Positions 40,541 through 49,086 of a DNA stretch of 64,000 bases are shown one piece after another. A program made the translations under genes and the position numbers. This stretch comes from CAZMZF01 sp964570765 (GTDB lineage: Bacteria > Zixibacteria > MSB-5A5 > RBG-16-43-9), in contig CAZMZF010000009.1 of NCBI GenBank assembly GCA_964570765.1, forward strand, positions 26,790 to 90,789, given 5' to 3'. Position 1 is the stretch's first letter, and the number at the start of each line of letters is the position of its first letter. A model generated the notes under the pieces. The model made no database searches, was not told where the DNA came from, and worked only from the letters and a program-made list of their open reading frames with translations.

Positions 40541-40939
40541 TTTGTTTTTTTTCCTTTCCTACTTTGATTTTTAAAGTTTTCTTTAAAAAAAGCATTAACA
40601 AAAATTTCTACTCCTCCTTTTTTATGGGGGAGGTCTATTCCAGCTATTGAAGATCATCTCGTATTTATAAAGATATTTAAACATTTTCTTGATTTATTTT
40701 CAGTTGGGGAATATTTTAAACCTCTACAATCTCCTAAAATAAATTAACCTAATATATCGGCAAAACCTTTTTTGTCAAGGACTTTTTTAAAAATTTTCAA
40801 TTAAAGATATATTTGTTTTTGATATTATCTAAGATAGGAAATTCCCCATTTATCCATATATCTCAAAAATCCTTAGCACAAATCCTTTACCTTTTAAGTT
40901 ATTTATACGAATGAATGGTTTAATTTTAGAGCCCTATTT
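40541..40939. other. AT-rich intergenic region holding a promoter
   Basis: The region contains the promoter at 40751-40778 and otherwise AT-rich DNA with no visible gene. The leader between promoter and start would be about 200 bases; I see no riboswitch-like fold in it by eye. Confidence 0.4.
40751..40778 (-). promoter_or_regulatory. sigma70-type promoter for the DUF4398-like lipoprotein gene
   Basis: On the minus strand TTGACA (40773-40778), a 16-base spacer and TATATT (40751-40756). Confidence 0.65.
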
Positions 40940-42622
40940 TTATGATTGGCATTTCCAAGGGGAGCAACCGAAGTTTAACTGTGGGGCAGGTCCACCTTTT
41001 AAAAGATAATTTATCAGATAGACTATATCACCCAGTGAAACATTGCAATCTCCATTGGTATCACCTTTCCAGAAAGGAGCAAATCCAGGCCCACCTTTAA
41101 ATAAATAGTTGATTAAATAAACGATATCTGCGCTTTCAACTGTAAGATTACTATTGACATCACCTAAAATATCATTGGGATGCACGTTACATACCCAGCC
41201 TTCTTTGGTTATTGAGTCTGCATGAATCCAATTGCCTTGATCGTCTTGTTCGGCATAAACTGATACTGCGCTGACTTTCATCGAATAATTTCCACTGGCA
41301 ACACTTTGACCTGTATTATTTTTCCCATCCCACCAGGTTAAAGTCGGACCCGAATATTCTAAAACTCCAGGCTTTACAGTTCTAATTATAGTTCCTGATT
41401 CATTATAAATTTTGAAATAGATACCTCCTGGATCAACCAGCACATAATCGGCATAGTGGACCCAATGCTCATTGTTAGAATAGACATTGAAATCAACTAT
41501 ATCTGTGCTTATTGCAAAATACTGCCCTCCGCTTGAATCGGTCCAGGCTTCAAGCACATAGACATTGCCACATCCTAAATATCCACCCGTATTGGATAAA
41601 CTTACCGGTTTATAAAATTGATTCTCACCAAAACCGGAGCTACCAAAGGTACATAAAGGAAACAGGCCTAGGGTGATGTCTGGAAGATATTTAATAATTT
41701 GACCATTCGCTCTATCCACAGCCCAGACCTGCCCGAAATTATCTGTTTCTAAATCAACAATGTCCCGGTCTACATATACTTCCTTATACCAGTAAATACT
41801 TTCGCCAGCATGGGTTTTGATCAACCATACAATCCGATTGTTCCCTCTATCAGCTACAAACAAATGATCGGTATTAGCATATGGATCTCCGGGAGGTACT
41901 ATGAAAGGACCTTTATCACTAACAACCGCAGTCGGCCGGCAGAATTGACCAACACCATGTCCATAGCTTCCGTAGGTGCTCCTAAAAGTTCCAGTGAATA
42001 GATCGAACCTCATAAGCTGTGAATTTCCATTTAGTATCCAGAGATAGTCATTATAAGTCCAGAAAAAATCAAAACCATTATTGATATCTAAATCCTGTGG
42101 TAAATCCAGACCTCCACCGGTTATCGCCCCATCGTTGATTATAACCTGAGTATCCCAGCGGTATCGGAGTTTTACTATACGGTTATTCAGTGCATCAGCC
42201 ACATAGATGTAATAATAATAGAGAAAATAGTTCATGTCACAGGGCGCTTGACAATCCAGCCTTTTGGGCCAGCTAAATTGGCCGGTGCCAGGACCGTAAG
42301 TCCCATAAGCTCTTATCCAGTTATCCAAACACTCCGAATATAACATCCTGTTCCAGCCATTATCCAGCTCAAATGCCATTCCGCTATAAAGAAAATATGT
42401 AGGGTCCATTATATAGGATTGAGAAGCGGATTGTGGATTAAAGTAGAGATTTTTTTCCCAGTAGTGATTTGCTACACTTTTAGTAAATTTCCAGATTAGA
42501 GGATTTTTCATAACGGGTCGTTGGATCAAAGCATACTGGCTGGGGCTTTGAGAAAATCCATTCTCAATAAAGAATAATGTAAATAATATGATAAGAATTA
42601 TTAAATTAACTTTTCTCGACAT
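40940..42622 (-). CDS. secreted NHL-repeat beta-propeller protein with C-terminal dockerin
   Basis: The 560-residue protein has a signal peptide (LIILIILFTLFFIENGFSQ) and NHL-type propeller repeats (GTGQFSWPKRLDCQ, IYVADALNNRIVKLRY, GVGQFCRPTAVV, LFVADRGNNRIVWLI, GENQFYKPVSLS). A FlgD-like segment with WWDGKNNTGQSVASGNYSMK follows. The end is a type I dockerin pair: GDVNSNLTVESADIVYLINY and GDTNGDCNVSLGDIVYLINY, each with a calcium loop. Dockerins bind cohesin domains, and two cohesin-bearing proteins are encoded at 59.5-64 kb. The repeat wording LINYLFKGGP is one I associate with Zixibacteria-like genomes. Confidence 0.88.
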   Translation of the reverse strand: MSRKVNLIILIILFTLFFIENGFSQSPSQYALIQRPVMKNPLIWKFTKSVANHYWEKNLYFNPQSASQSYIMDPTYFLYSGMAFELDNGWNRMLYSECLDNWIRAYGTYGPGTGQFSWPKRLDCQAPCDMNYFLYYYYIYVADALNNRIVKLRYRWDTQVIINDGAITGGGLDLPQDLDINNGFDFFWTYNDYLWILNGNSQLMRFDLFTGTFRSTYGSYGHGVGQFCRPTAVVSDKGPFIVPPGDPYANTDHLFVADRGNNRIVWLIKTHAGESIYWYKEVYVDRDIVDLETDNFGQVWAVDRANGQIIKYLPDITLGLFPLCTFGSSGFGENQFYKPVSLSNTGGYLGCGNVYVLEAWTDSSGGQYFAISTDIVDFNVYSNNEHWVHYADYVLVDPGGIYFKIYNESGTIIRTVKPGVLEYSGPTLTWWDGKNNTGQSVASGNYSMKVSAVSVYAEQDDQGNWIHADSITKEGWVCNVHPNDILGDVNSNLTVESADIVYLINYLFKGGPGFAPFWKGDTNGDCNVSLGDIVYLINYLLKGGPAPQLNFGCSPWKCQS

Positions 42623-42721
42623 GGTTAAATTCTCCTTCTTTAATAGAAAAGATTTAGTTTGAACGACCTATTCATGGAGTTCCATGGTTTTCTCTACCCT
42701 TATATCGTGAAATAAATGTCT

Positions 42722-43792
42722 CTATTCTTTATATATATCTTTATAAGTCTCAACAAATATCTTTCCATCTTTCTCCAAAATAAGCTTGTCTGGATTCCCC
42801 TTCCACTTGCTGACGGGTAAAGCGATCTCTTTTAAGATCTTATCTTTTTCGACATTATAGATAACATTATAAGCAAGCGGAGTTCTATTGTCAACAGTTG
42901 CAACTTTGACTTTTTTCTCTGTTTTGGCTACTGGCCGTTTTTTAATGAAGTGCAGCAAGTGACCTTCTTGGAAGACCCAATAAAAACCAGCATTTTGTAT
43001 ATCATTTCCAAACCTTCTTTTTAATCTATCAGTAATCTCTAAATTTGAATCAGATATATAAAGTCTCTGAGGAATAGAATCTCCAAATTGTTCGCTAATA
43101 TAGAACTTGCCATCCGGAGACAAATTGATGTCCTTATATTTAACCTGTTCAGATTTGCCCAACTTAGTATTATACTTATAGACACCGCCACAATAGTCGA
43201 AGTCCTTTATGTAGATATTATTATCGTGCTTCGACCATTTAATCTCATATCCTCCGCCTTCAAACCCTTTCACGGATGGATGTGGGAAATCCTTTTTTAT
43301 TTGTTTCTTACTCTGATCTTTCAAATCGAATATCCATACTCCGGTGGTTTTAAAACCTACTCCTCCTTCGTAGTAAGTTCCCGTGATATAAGCAATCTCC
43401 TCTCCATCCGGGCTCCAAGAGAATTCCCGGACATCCTCCTCCAATTTTGCTATCTCTTTCCCCTCTGGAGTTATAAAGATTACCGAATTCCTTGGCAAAA
43501 CAGAATAGTCGTGCTCTCCTGGTAGGGTCACACCTTCTTTCGTAACCAATAAAGCGATTACTGTGTCTAACGGTGAAAGTGAAAACGACATCTTATAGAG
43601 CCCTACAGTATCGAAGATAGCCTTTTTTTCATTACTGGTAGTATCTAGTCTATGGATGCCTTTGCTATCAATGAAATATAAGTATGATAGCGGCGTCCTA
43701 TTCACGTCGATCTTACTAATCACGGAGGGCAGTAAAAAGAGACACAGACAAAATACAATGATGATCCACGTGTTTATCATGTAGGTTCTCAT
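42722..43792 (-). CDS. secreted TolB/WD40-like beta-propeller protein
   Basis: The 356-residue protein starts with a signal peptide or anchor (TWIIIVFCLCLFLLPSVIS). It contains repeated blades of the TolB type: YFIDSKGIHRLDTTSNEKKA, FSWSPDGEEIAYITGTYYEG, IKWSKHDNNIYIKDFDY, NLSPDGKFYISEQFGDS. Proteins of this kind act as periplasmic scaffolds or sensors; no catalytic motif is seen. It lies 17 bases after the MepA-like gene on the same strand, so the group 45222-42722 is likely one operon. Confidence 0.78.
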   Translation of the reverse strand: MRTYMINTWIIIVFCLCLFLLPSVISKIDVNRTPLSYLYFIDSKGIHRLDTTSNEKKAIFDTVGLYKMSFSLSPLDTVIALLVTKEGVTLPGEHDYSVLPRNSVIFITPEGKEIAKLEEDVREFSWSPDGEEIAYITGTYYEGGVGFKTTGVWIFDLKDQSKKQIKKDFPHPSVKGFEGGGYEIKWSKHDNNIYIKDFDYCGGVYKYNTKLGKSEQVKYKDINLSPDGKFYISEQFGDSIPQRLYISDSNLEITDRLKRRFGNDIQNAGFYWVFQEGHLLHFIKKRPVAKTEKKVKVATVDNRTPLAYNVIYNVEKDKILKEIALPVSKWKGNPDKLILEKDGKIFVETYKDIYKE

Positions 43793-43809
43793 AATATTAC
43801 CTCCTTTTC

Positions 43810-44562
43810 TTAGTTACTTGTTCCATCGGGGTCTAAAATCAGAACATGAAAATGATCTTGATGACCCGATAAATGTCTGATCGGATCAGACACTACAATC
43901 CCAGCGTGAACTGTATCAACATAGATAATCGTGACATTAGCATTATCGATTAGAAAATTCATTAGATCTACTGTGGCATCAACATCATAGTAAATAGAGT
44001 CCGAACCTGCAATATTCAGCCCAATTTCTTGACCATCATTTCTCACATATCTAAAATCCGCCTCTAATCCATTCTGATGACAACTATGTGGTGGAAATAG
44101 TCCTCCAAATTGCTGTGTCTGGGCATCTCCTTTGCTCATATCACCCACTCCGATTCTTGGTGGAGTGTAGCCATTGCTATACCAATTTCTTCCAGCCCCT
44201 TCTATCATATTAATCAAATGTAATACACTCCAGTCATCGGTGTCAATTATATCTTCGCCTAAGTAATGGTAATAGCCAGTACCCTGGTTCACCAGATTTA
44301 ATGCGTTTTCAATCCAGCCATCGCAGGGTGACCCATGGGCGAAACTTGGATTAGCATCGGCAGAGTCAGGTTTTAAGCCAAGATACGAATTGGCACTATT
44401 TGTTTCCACTGCATTACTGATGCTATCACAATCGGTATCCCAGCTTGGACAGGTATCTTCTGGGGTTTCTGTAGGTATACCAGGCCATTCTAACCAGCAA
44501 GTGACATTAAATGTAAAAAAAGATAACATTATAAGTATTAAAAACTTTAATTTTGTATTCAT
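43810..44562 (-). CDS. secreted LAS-type murein endopeptidase (MepA/M74-like)
   Basis: A signal peptide (FLILIMLSFFTFNVTC, possibly with a lipobox cysteine) precedes a domain with the zinc motifs of LAS peptidases: FPPHSCHQNGLEADFRYV (H-x-x-G-x-x-x-D) and LSGHQDHFHVLIL (H-x-H). The preceding GVGDMSKGDAQTQQFGGLFP matches the MepA pattern before the first ligand. MepA cuts D-Ala-diaminopimelate cross-links in peptidoglycan. The N-terminal insert (ETPEDTCPSWDTDCDSIS) resembles a calcium-binding thrombospondin-type repeat. The gene is 18 bases from its upstream neighbour. Confidence 0.85.
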   Translation of the reverse strand: MNTKLKFLILIMLSFFTFNVTCWLEWPGIPTETPEDTCPSWDTDCDSISNAVETNSANSYLGLKPDSADANPSFAHGSPCDGWIENALNLVNQGTGYYHYLGEDIIDTDDWSVLHLINMIEGAGRNWYSNGYTPPRIGVGDMSKGDAQTQQFGGLFPPHSCHQNGLEADFRYVRNDGQEIGLNIAGSDSIYYDVDATVDLMNFLIDNANVTIIYVDTVHAGIVVSDPIRHLSGHQDHFHVLILDPDGTSN

Positions 44563-44580
44563 TTCTGACCTCCCCCTCTA

Positions 44581-45222
44581 TTATTTTTGCTTCTCATCCA
44601 CAAAATTCTCGATTGATAGATTTAGGAACTCCAGCAAATTCTCAAATCCTACCAATTGCCAGGTTCGGTTGAGTTTTGTGTCTTTATTCCCGAATGCACC
44701 TCCTTCCTCATTGGTAGGTATCAAATTGGGTATTCGAGGAGGGGATTTGAAAATGAATTTTTCCTGAGCTCTTCGTCCAGTTTCCTTGCTTCCAGGAAGA
44801 GGTGTAGCACCCCATAAGACCAACTCGCAATCCACAATAGCACTATCTCCTATTATTTTTGTTTCCAGATTAACTATATCAAAATCCCAGAAATTTGAAG
44901 AAGTAAGAGGATTTGGTTGATTGAATAAGGGTTTGTGAAGAGAGAGTTTCCTTTTAGAAGAGTTATTAAAAATATCCTGAAATTTTTTGGTCAGAACACC
45001 GTTAACTTTAATACTCTGTTGTTTCACAAAAACTGAAGGTGCAGAAACCATTGAAATTTTTAAGGAGTCCTGCTGTTGCACTCCCTTTCTAATCATATCC
45101 AGAGCTAATTCAATCCATTGTTGATCACTCATCTTTACAAAATGCTGGGAAGAAGTTAATCGAAAACAAAAAAGCAGGATAATATTTAATATTATAACTA
45201 TCTTGAAACAATTTTTAAGCAT
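44581..45222 (-). CDS. secreted protein of unknown function
   Basis: I do not recognise the 213-residue protein. It has an N-terminal hydrophobic segment (IVIILNIILLFCFRL), followed by WIELALDMIRKGVQQQD, FVKQQSIKVNGVLTKKFQD and a strand-rich part with GDSAIVDCELVLWGATPLPG. The helix followed by curved strands and SAIVDCELV is compatible with an NTF2/SnoaL-like fold, a weak inference. It is the first gene of the operon driven by the promoter at 45353-45381. Confidence 0.65.
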   Translation of the reverse strand: MLKNCFKIVIILNIILLFCFRLTSSQHFVKMSDQQWIELALDMIRKGVQQQDSLKISMVSAPSVFVKQQSIKVNGVLTKKFQDIFNNSSKRKLSLHKPLFNQPNPLTSSNFWDFDIVNLETKIIGDSAIVDCELVLWGATPLPGSKETGRRAQEKFIFKSPPRIPNLIPTNEEGGAFGNKDTKLNRTWQLVGFENLLEFLNLSIENFVDEKQK

Positions 45223-45352
45223 CTTTATCCTCCCCTGTCAAAATATTAAGGCATACCCCTCTGATGAATTTAGTCTGAAATAAGTATATTCTGCCCTCAA
45301 AAATAAATAATTATTTCTTTTTAATTAGCCAACTAAAAACCTAGCAATGGTT

Positions 45353-45381
45353 ATTATATACCCCCCTGAAAAAATTTTCAA
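45353..45381 (-). promoter_or_regulatory. sigma70-type promoter
   Basis: On the minus strand TTGAAA (45376-45381), a 17-base spacer and the consensus TATAAT (45353-45358). It points to the gene starting at 45222. Confidence 0.68.
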
Positions 45382-45399
45382 GGACTTTTTTAAAAATTG

Positions 45400-47715
45400 T
45401 TAAAACCAGGACCAGACCTCGACCCTGAGCCAGCGGATTATCCTGCGCAATAAAAGGGAGATAATGCTCCTTTTGCCGCAATAGATTTTTGCCTGCCCGG
45501 TCATCCCCGGTTTTAGAAGAAATTGAGTGTTATCTATTTTGCTGGTGACCAAAAATATCTGGCGGGATTTATATTTTTCTCCTTGATAGGCGATTCGGGT
45601 TACTACTCCAGAGAAAGACTTAAAAGGGAAGCTCCTCACTTTAGCTTTTACCTTCTGACCTGACTTGATGACATCTAAATCTTTTTCAGATACCGGAATT
45701 AATACCCTCATCGTATCGTAGTTAGAAATGTTTATTATTTCCCCGGCTGGCCTTACCTGGGTTACTATTCCGGAGATCGGGGTTTTTAAATCTGAGGCTG
45801 AGACCTGATCTTTAAAGAATTTAGCTTTCGCCTCTAAGCGGCCGATCTCCGCCCTGGACATCTCGATCTCTTCTTCTTTTGCACCTTTCTTAAGTATTTT
45901 CAGATCGTTCCGGGCAATATTGAGTTCTGAAGCCAGAACATTATAATCGGACTCTTTTTTCTCCCACTCCTCTTTAGAGATAAGATTCTGCGATTTAAGT
46001 TCTTTCAACCGGTTCAGCTCTTTTTCACTGGACTGCAGTTTCGTTTCCGCTTTTCTAACCTGCTCTTCTGCCTGGTCGATCTCCTCCGGCCTGGCACCTT
46101 TAATTAGAAGCTCTAAATTAGCCTTCTCTTTTCTGATAGCTGCTTCGGTCTCCTCCAATTCACTGGTGTATTGATTGGAGAGCAGACGAATGATAATCTC
46201 ACCTTTTTTTATTCTCTGTCCTTCCTTTACCACTGGTTCTAAATTCGCTATGCCATAGGTAGAGGAGATCAGCTTGAAGATATTCACCTGCCTTTTTTCC
46301 TCCTTATCCTCCTGATAAAGCTGTTCCTCTAAAAAACCAGTCGAGGGGCTATTGATTATAGAATAGCTCTCCAAAGCAGCGAATTCGCACTCTTGGCTGA
46401 TCTTTAAATCTAACTTCACCACCAAAAATAAAATTAAGAGGATGAGGATTATCCCGGCATAAGTTAAGATTTTCTTTGGCTTCATAATTCCTTCTTTCTT
46501 TATTAAGAAAAGATGAAAACTGCCAGCCAAAACAATTTTTAAAGGCTTTTGAAAGATAAAATAAAGGATGACTAAAAACAAGGTAAATCCATAACCCTGA
46601 TACCTGGAAACTAAAAAATTCCCCACTTTAATGAAAAAGTATAAGATCAGAATAAACGAGTAGAGCAAAGACAGGGTGCCATAAAGCGGGAAAATCTTTT
46701 TTTCTCTTGGTGAAACTTCAACTGCCTTCTCTCCAGTTTTAATAATTTTACTTTTAAAAAAAGATCCCAGATATCCAAAAGCTTTTTTTCGCAGATTTGG
46801 AATCTCCAGCCAGTCGGATAAAAGGTAGTAGCCATCTAATTTTATCAAGGGGTTGAAGTTAAATATAATTAAGACACCGGAGACGATCATCACCACAAAA
46901 AGAAAAGAGTTGAGCTGGGTCTCCAGATCGGTTATTCTCCATAAAAGGGTGGCACCAGCCCAGAGGAAAAGATGGATATAGATCCCTGCCCAGGAAACCA
47001 AAAGCTTTTTCTTCTTTTCCTTGAACATCCAGGCATCTGAAACGTTGGTGAAAAAAGCGGGCTGAAAATAGATCAACAAAAATCCCATCTCACTGACTTC
47101 TCCTCCAAAATATTTACAGGTCAAGGCATGCCCCAACTCATGCACTAAAGCAATCAAAAGGAATGCTACCCAGAGCTTGACAATGGTGGTCAAGTGAAAT
47201 AACCCTCTAAAACTGTATCCTAAATCCCCCCAGTTGGAGATAGTAATTATGAGTGCTAAAAAGATTACAAGCAGGGAGAAGTATAAAAATCCTTTAGTAT
47301 AAAGAAATTTGAATTTCTTCAAGAGCTTATCTAAGAATTTGTCCGGATCAAAGGCTTTTAGCTTTATGAAGAGGATTTTCCTGATAAGTGTTTTTTCTTT
47401 TTCTGCTCTATATTGTAATCTGGAAAGCTCCCTTTGAGAAATCTCGCCTTCCAAAAAACCCAATTTCTCTAACTGGGAGAGGAAATTCTCTAAAGTGGGT
47501 AAATCTAATTTTATCTGGAATTTTTTCTCAAATTCTTCAATTAGGTCTTGATTTGACTTCTCCCCGTCTAAATTCTGAGCGATAAAATGTTCCGGCTCTT
47601 TAAGCCTGAAGAATTTTCTGGTTAGAGGGTCTTTGATAACGTAGTAGGTCTTCCCCTCGTACTCCTGCTGGCTTATGATTAAATCTTTTCTGAACTTCGG
47701 ATATTCCCCAGCCAT
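45400..47715 (-). CDS. M50 site-2-protease-like membrane protein fused to HlyD-type adaptor
   Basis: The 771-residue protein combines three modules. Residues 1-90 look like a PqqD-type peptide-binding winged helix (YYVIKDPLTRKFFRLKEPEH). Residues about 140-410 are a polytopic M50 domain with HELGH at 192-196 and the second metal motif NFNPLIKLDGYYLL. After another membrane helix (ILLILFLVVKLDL) comes a HlyD/MFP adaptor with half-lipoyl motifs VVKEGQRIKKGEIIIRL and LKTPISGIVTQVRPAGE around a long coiled coil (about 505-640). Similar fusions are found with peptide (RiPP/bacteriocin) export loci. No ABC transporter or precursor peptide is next to it here. It probably works in membrane-coupled export or processing. 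Confidence 0.88.
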   Translation of the reverse strand: MAGEYPKFRKDLIISQQEYEGKTYYVIKDPLTRKFFRLKEPEHFIAQNLDGEKSNQDLIEEFEKKFQIKLDLPTLENFLSQLEKLGFLEGEISQRELSRLQYRAEKEKTLIRKILFIKLKAFDPDKFLDKLLKKFKFLYTKGFLYFSLLVIFLALIITISNWGDLGYSFRGLFHLTTIVKLWVAFLLIALVHELGHALTCKYFGGEVSEMGFLLIYFQPAFFTNVSDAWMFKEKKKKLLVSWAGIYIHLFLWAGATLLWRITDLETQLNSFLFVVMIVSGVLIIFNFNPLIKLDGYYLLSDWLEIPNLRKKAFGYLGSFFKSKIIKTGEKAVEVSPREKKIFPLYGTLSLLYSFILILYFFIKVGNFLVSRYQGYGFTLFLVILYFIFQKPLKIVLAGSFHLFLIKKEGIMKPKKILTYAGIILILLILFLVVKLDLKISQECEFAALESYSIINSPSTGFLEEQLYQEDKEEKRQVNIFKLISSTYGIANLEPVVKEGQRIKKGEIIIRLLSNQYTSELEETEAAIRKEKANLELLIKGARPEEIDQAEEQVRKAETKLQSSEKELNRLKELKSQNLISKEEWEKKESDYNVLASELNIARNDLKILKKGAKEEEIEMSRAEIGRLEAKAKFFKDQVSASDLKTPISGIVTQVRPAGEIINISNYDTMRVLIPVSEKDLDVIKSGQKVKAKVRSFPFKSFSGVVTRIAYQGEKYKSRQIFLVTSKIDNTQFLLKPGMTGQAKIYCGKRSIISLLLRRIIRWLRVEVWSWF

Positions 47716-47738
47716 AATCCTTTGGTTTGAAAACCCGC

Positions 47739-47793
47739 GTAGGGGCGGTCGATAAAAGCCTTACGACCCGTGGGGAGTTTATCTCCGCCCTAA
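47739..47793. repeat. paired-hairpin element
   Basis: An outer stem AGGGGCGG against CCGCCCT (one bulge) encloses GGTCG/CGACC and GGAG/CTCC hairpins. The left end is GTAG, as in the other elements. Confidence 0.55.
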
Positions 47794-47961
47794 GTTGATT
47801 CCTCGGTCCTATTCTGTCATTCTGAGGGAGTCCGCCTTTGGCGAGACGATCGAAGAATCTCCATCCTCCACCCTACGCGATTATATTTAGCAATAAGAAA
47901 AAGGGTAAGTCAAGAGAAATTTAGGGAGGTGTCCCTGATTTAAGAAAAAATTGTTTTTCTC

Positions 47962-47989
47962 TTGACAGATTTAAAATATCTTCTAATTT
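47962..47989 (+). promoter_or_regulatory. sigma70-type promoter for the lipoprotein gene at 48116
   Basis: TTGACA (47962-47967), a 16-base spacer and TAATTT (47984-47989). The -10 match is weaker than the -35. Confidence 0.5.
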
Positions 47990-48115
47990 AATATTAGAAA
48001 CGATTTTGATAATGTAATTAAAGCGTCGCTGTATGCCTTGCTGCATTATGTGGCAACCTTTTATTAGAGCTGTAATGGATTTACGATACATTTAAAACAG
48101 ATAAGGAGATAGGAT

Positions 48116-48829
48116 ATGAGACGAATAGATCTATTAATCTTAATTTTAACAAGTTTGATACTTTCAAGTTGTGCCAGTACAAGGCCTCCAGTAATTTATT
48201 TACCCCTTCAAAATCCTGAAGTAATGTCATTTTTTAGAAACGGGCTTCCTTTTGGGGTAGTAAATACAGATAGTTCATTCGTTATAATCTCTTTGGAGCC
48301 CTCTGATGTAGCTGGAAGTAAATATATGAGGTTATGGTTGCTTTATAAAAACAACTCAAATACTCCTTACCTGTTAGAACCATTAAAAGCTGTAAAATTT
48401 TATATTCAAGGAAAGAAAAAATCCTATAATAATATATTTCCTGAGTCTCCTACAAAAATACTCGCTAATATTGAAAACGAAAAAGCAGTAAGCCTCATAG
48501 CACAGGCAATAGGTGGAGCTTTGCAAGCCATGTCTACTGAACATCCTTATGAAAGAGAGCGTGCTATTGACAGAACAACAAGTTCTATAGGAAACACTGT
48601 TATTTTATATGATATTTTTAAAGAAAGTATAAATTCTGGAATCTTACGAAGAAATACGGTTTTCCCCGGGGAAAGTGTGAATGGTTACATATATTTTCCT
48701 CTCCCCATCTATGAAATCAGTTATGGTAAATACGATGCTATTAACACAGCAAAATATAATTATAGACTCTACATTATTACCCAAGATGATACCAAGTCAA
48801 TTGATTTCATGCCAGCCTCAGGAGAGTAA
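48116..48829 (+). CDS. putative lipoprotein of unknown function
   Basis: The 237-residue protein has a lipoprotein signal (LILILTSLILSSC, cysteine near residue 19). The mature part has a beta-rich middle (SFVIISLEPSDVAGSKYMRL, LLYKNNSNTPYLLEPLKAVK) reminiscent of an immunoglobulin-like sandwich. A helical segment (NEKAVSLIAQAIGGALQAMS) and a closing strand region with ESVNGYIYFPLPIYE follow. No named family was recognised. AAGGAGATAGGAT precedes the ATG. A perfect paired-hairpin element starts 19 bases after the stop and may act as its terminator. Confidence 0.75.
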   Translation: MRRIDLLILILTSLILSSCASTRPPVIYLPLQNPEVMSFFRNGLPFGVVNTDSSFVIISLEPSDVAGSKYMRLWLLYKNNSNTPYLLEPLKAVKFYIQGKKKSYNNIFPESPTKILANIENEKAVSLIAQAIGGALQAMSTEHPYERERAIDRTTSSIGNTVILYDIFKESINSGILRRNTVFPGESVNGYIYFPLPIYEISYGKYDAINTAKYNYRLYIITQDDTKSIDFMPASGE

Positions 48830-48848
48830 GGATTTCCTTTTATAGTGG

Positions 48849-48900
48849 TGTCAGGAGTTACCTCCTGACACTTTTATCTGTCGGGAGGTAACTCCCGACA
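48849..48900. repeat. paired-hairpin element (best-preserved copy)
   Basis: Two perfect 9-bp hairpins, TGTCAGGAG-TTAC-CTCCTGACA and TGTCGGGAG-GTAA-CTCCCGACA, are joined by CTTTTATC. The linker and the TCAGGAG half are shared with the elements at 15002 and 19849. Confidence 0.85.
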
Positions 48901-48918
48901 GCACAGCTTGGAAAAAAT

Positions 48919-49004
48919 GTAGTTGACCAATTCATTGGGCAAATTTATAGCATTGACTGTGTTAATACACTCCAGAGTTTAAACTTGCTTGATGAATCGA
49001 GCAA
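48919..49004. repeat. split copy of the GTAGTTGC paired-hairpin element
   Basis: GTAGTTGACCAATTCATTGGGCA (48919-48941) and TTGCTTGATGAATCGAGCAA (48985-49004) are the two halves of the element at 53147-53198 in reverse orientation. Here they are separated by about 43 unrelated bases instead of 5. Confidence 0.65.
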
Positions 49005-49086
49005 TAATATTTCCCCTCTCCCTATCCCTCTCCCACAGGGGGGAGAGGGGATTACTGCTCTCGAAGAGAGAGAGAAGAATAATGCT

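Larger units (their letters stand above)
47716..48115. other. intergenic region with repeats and a promoter
   Basis: Contains a paired-hairpin element (47739-47793), a stretch of the widespread TGTCATTCTGAGG...GAAGAATCTC intergenic repeat (about 47815-47862) and the promoter at 47962-47989. No gene is seen. Confidence 0.5.
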
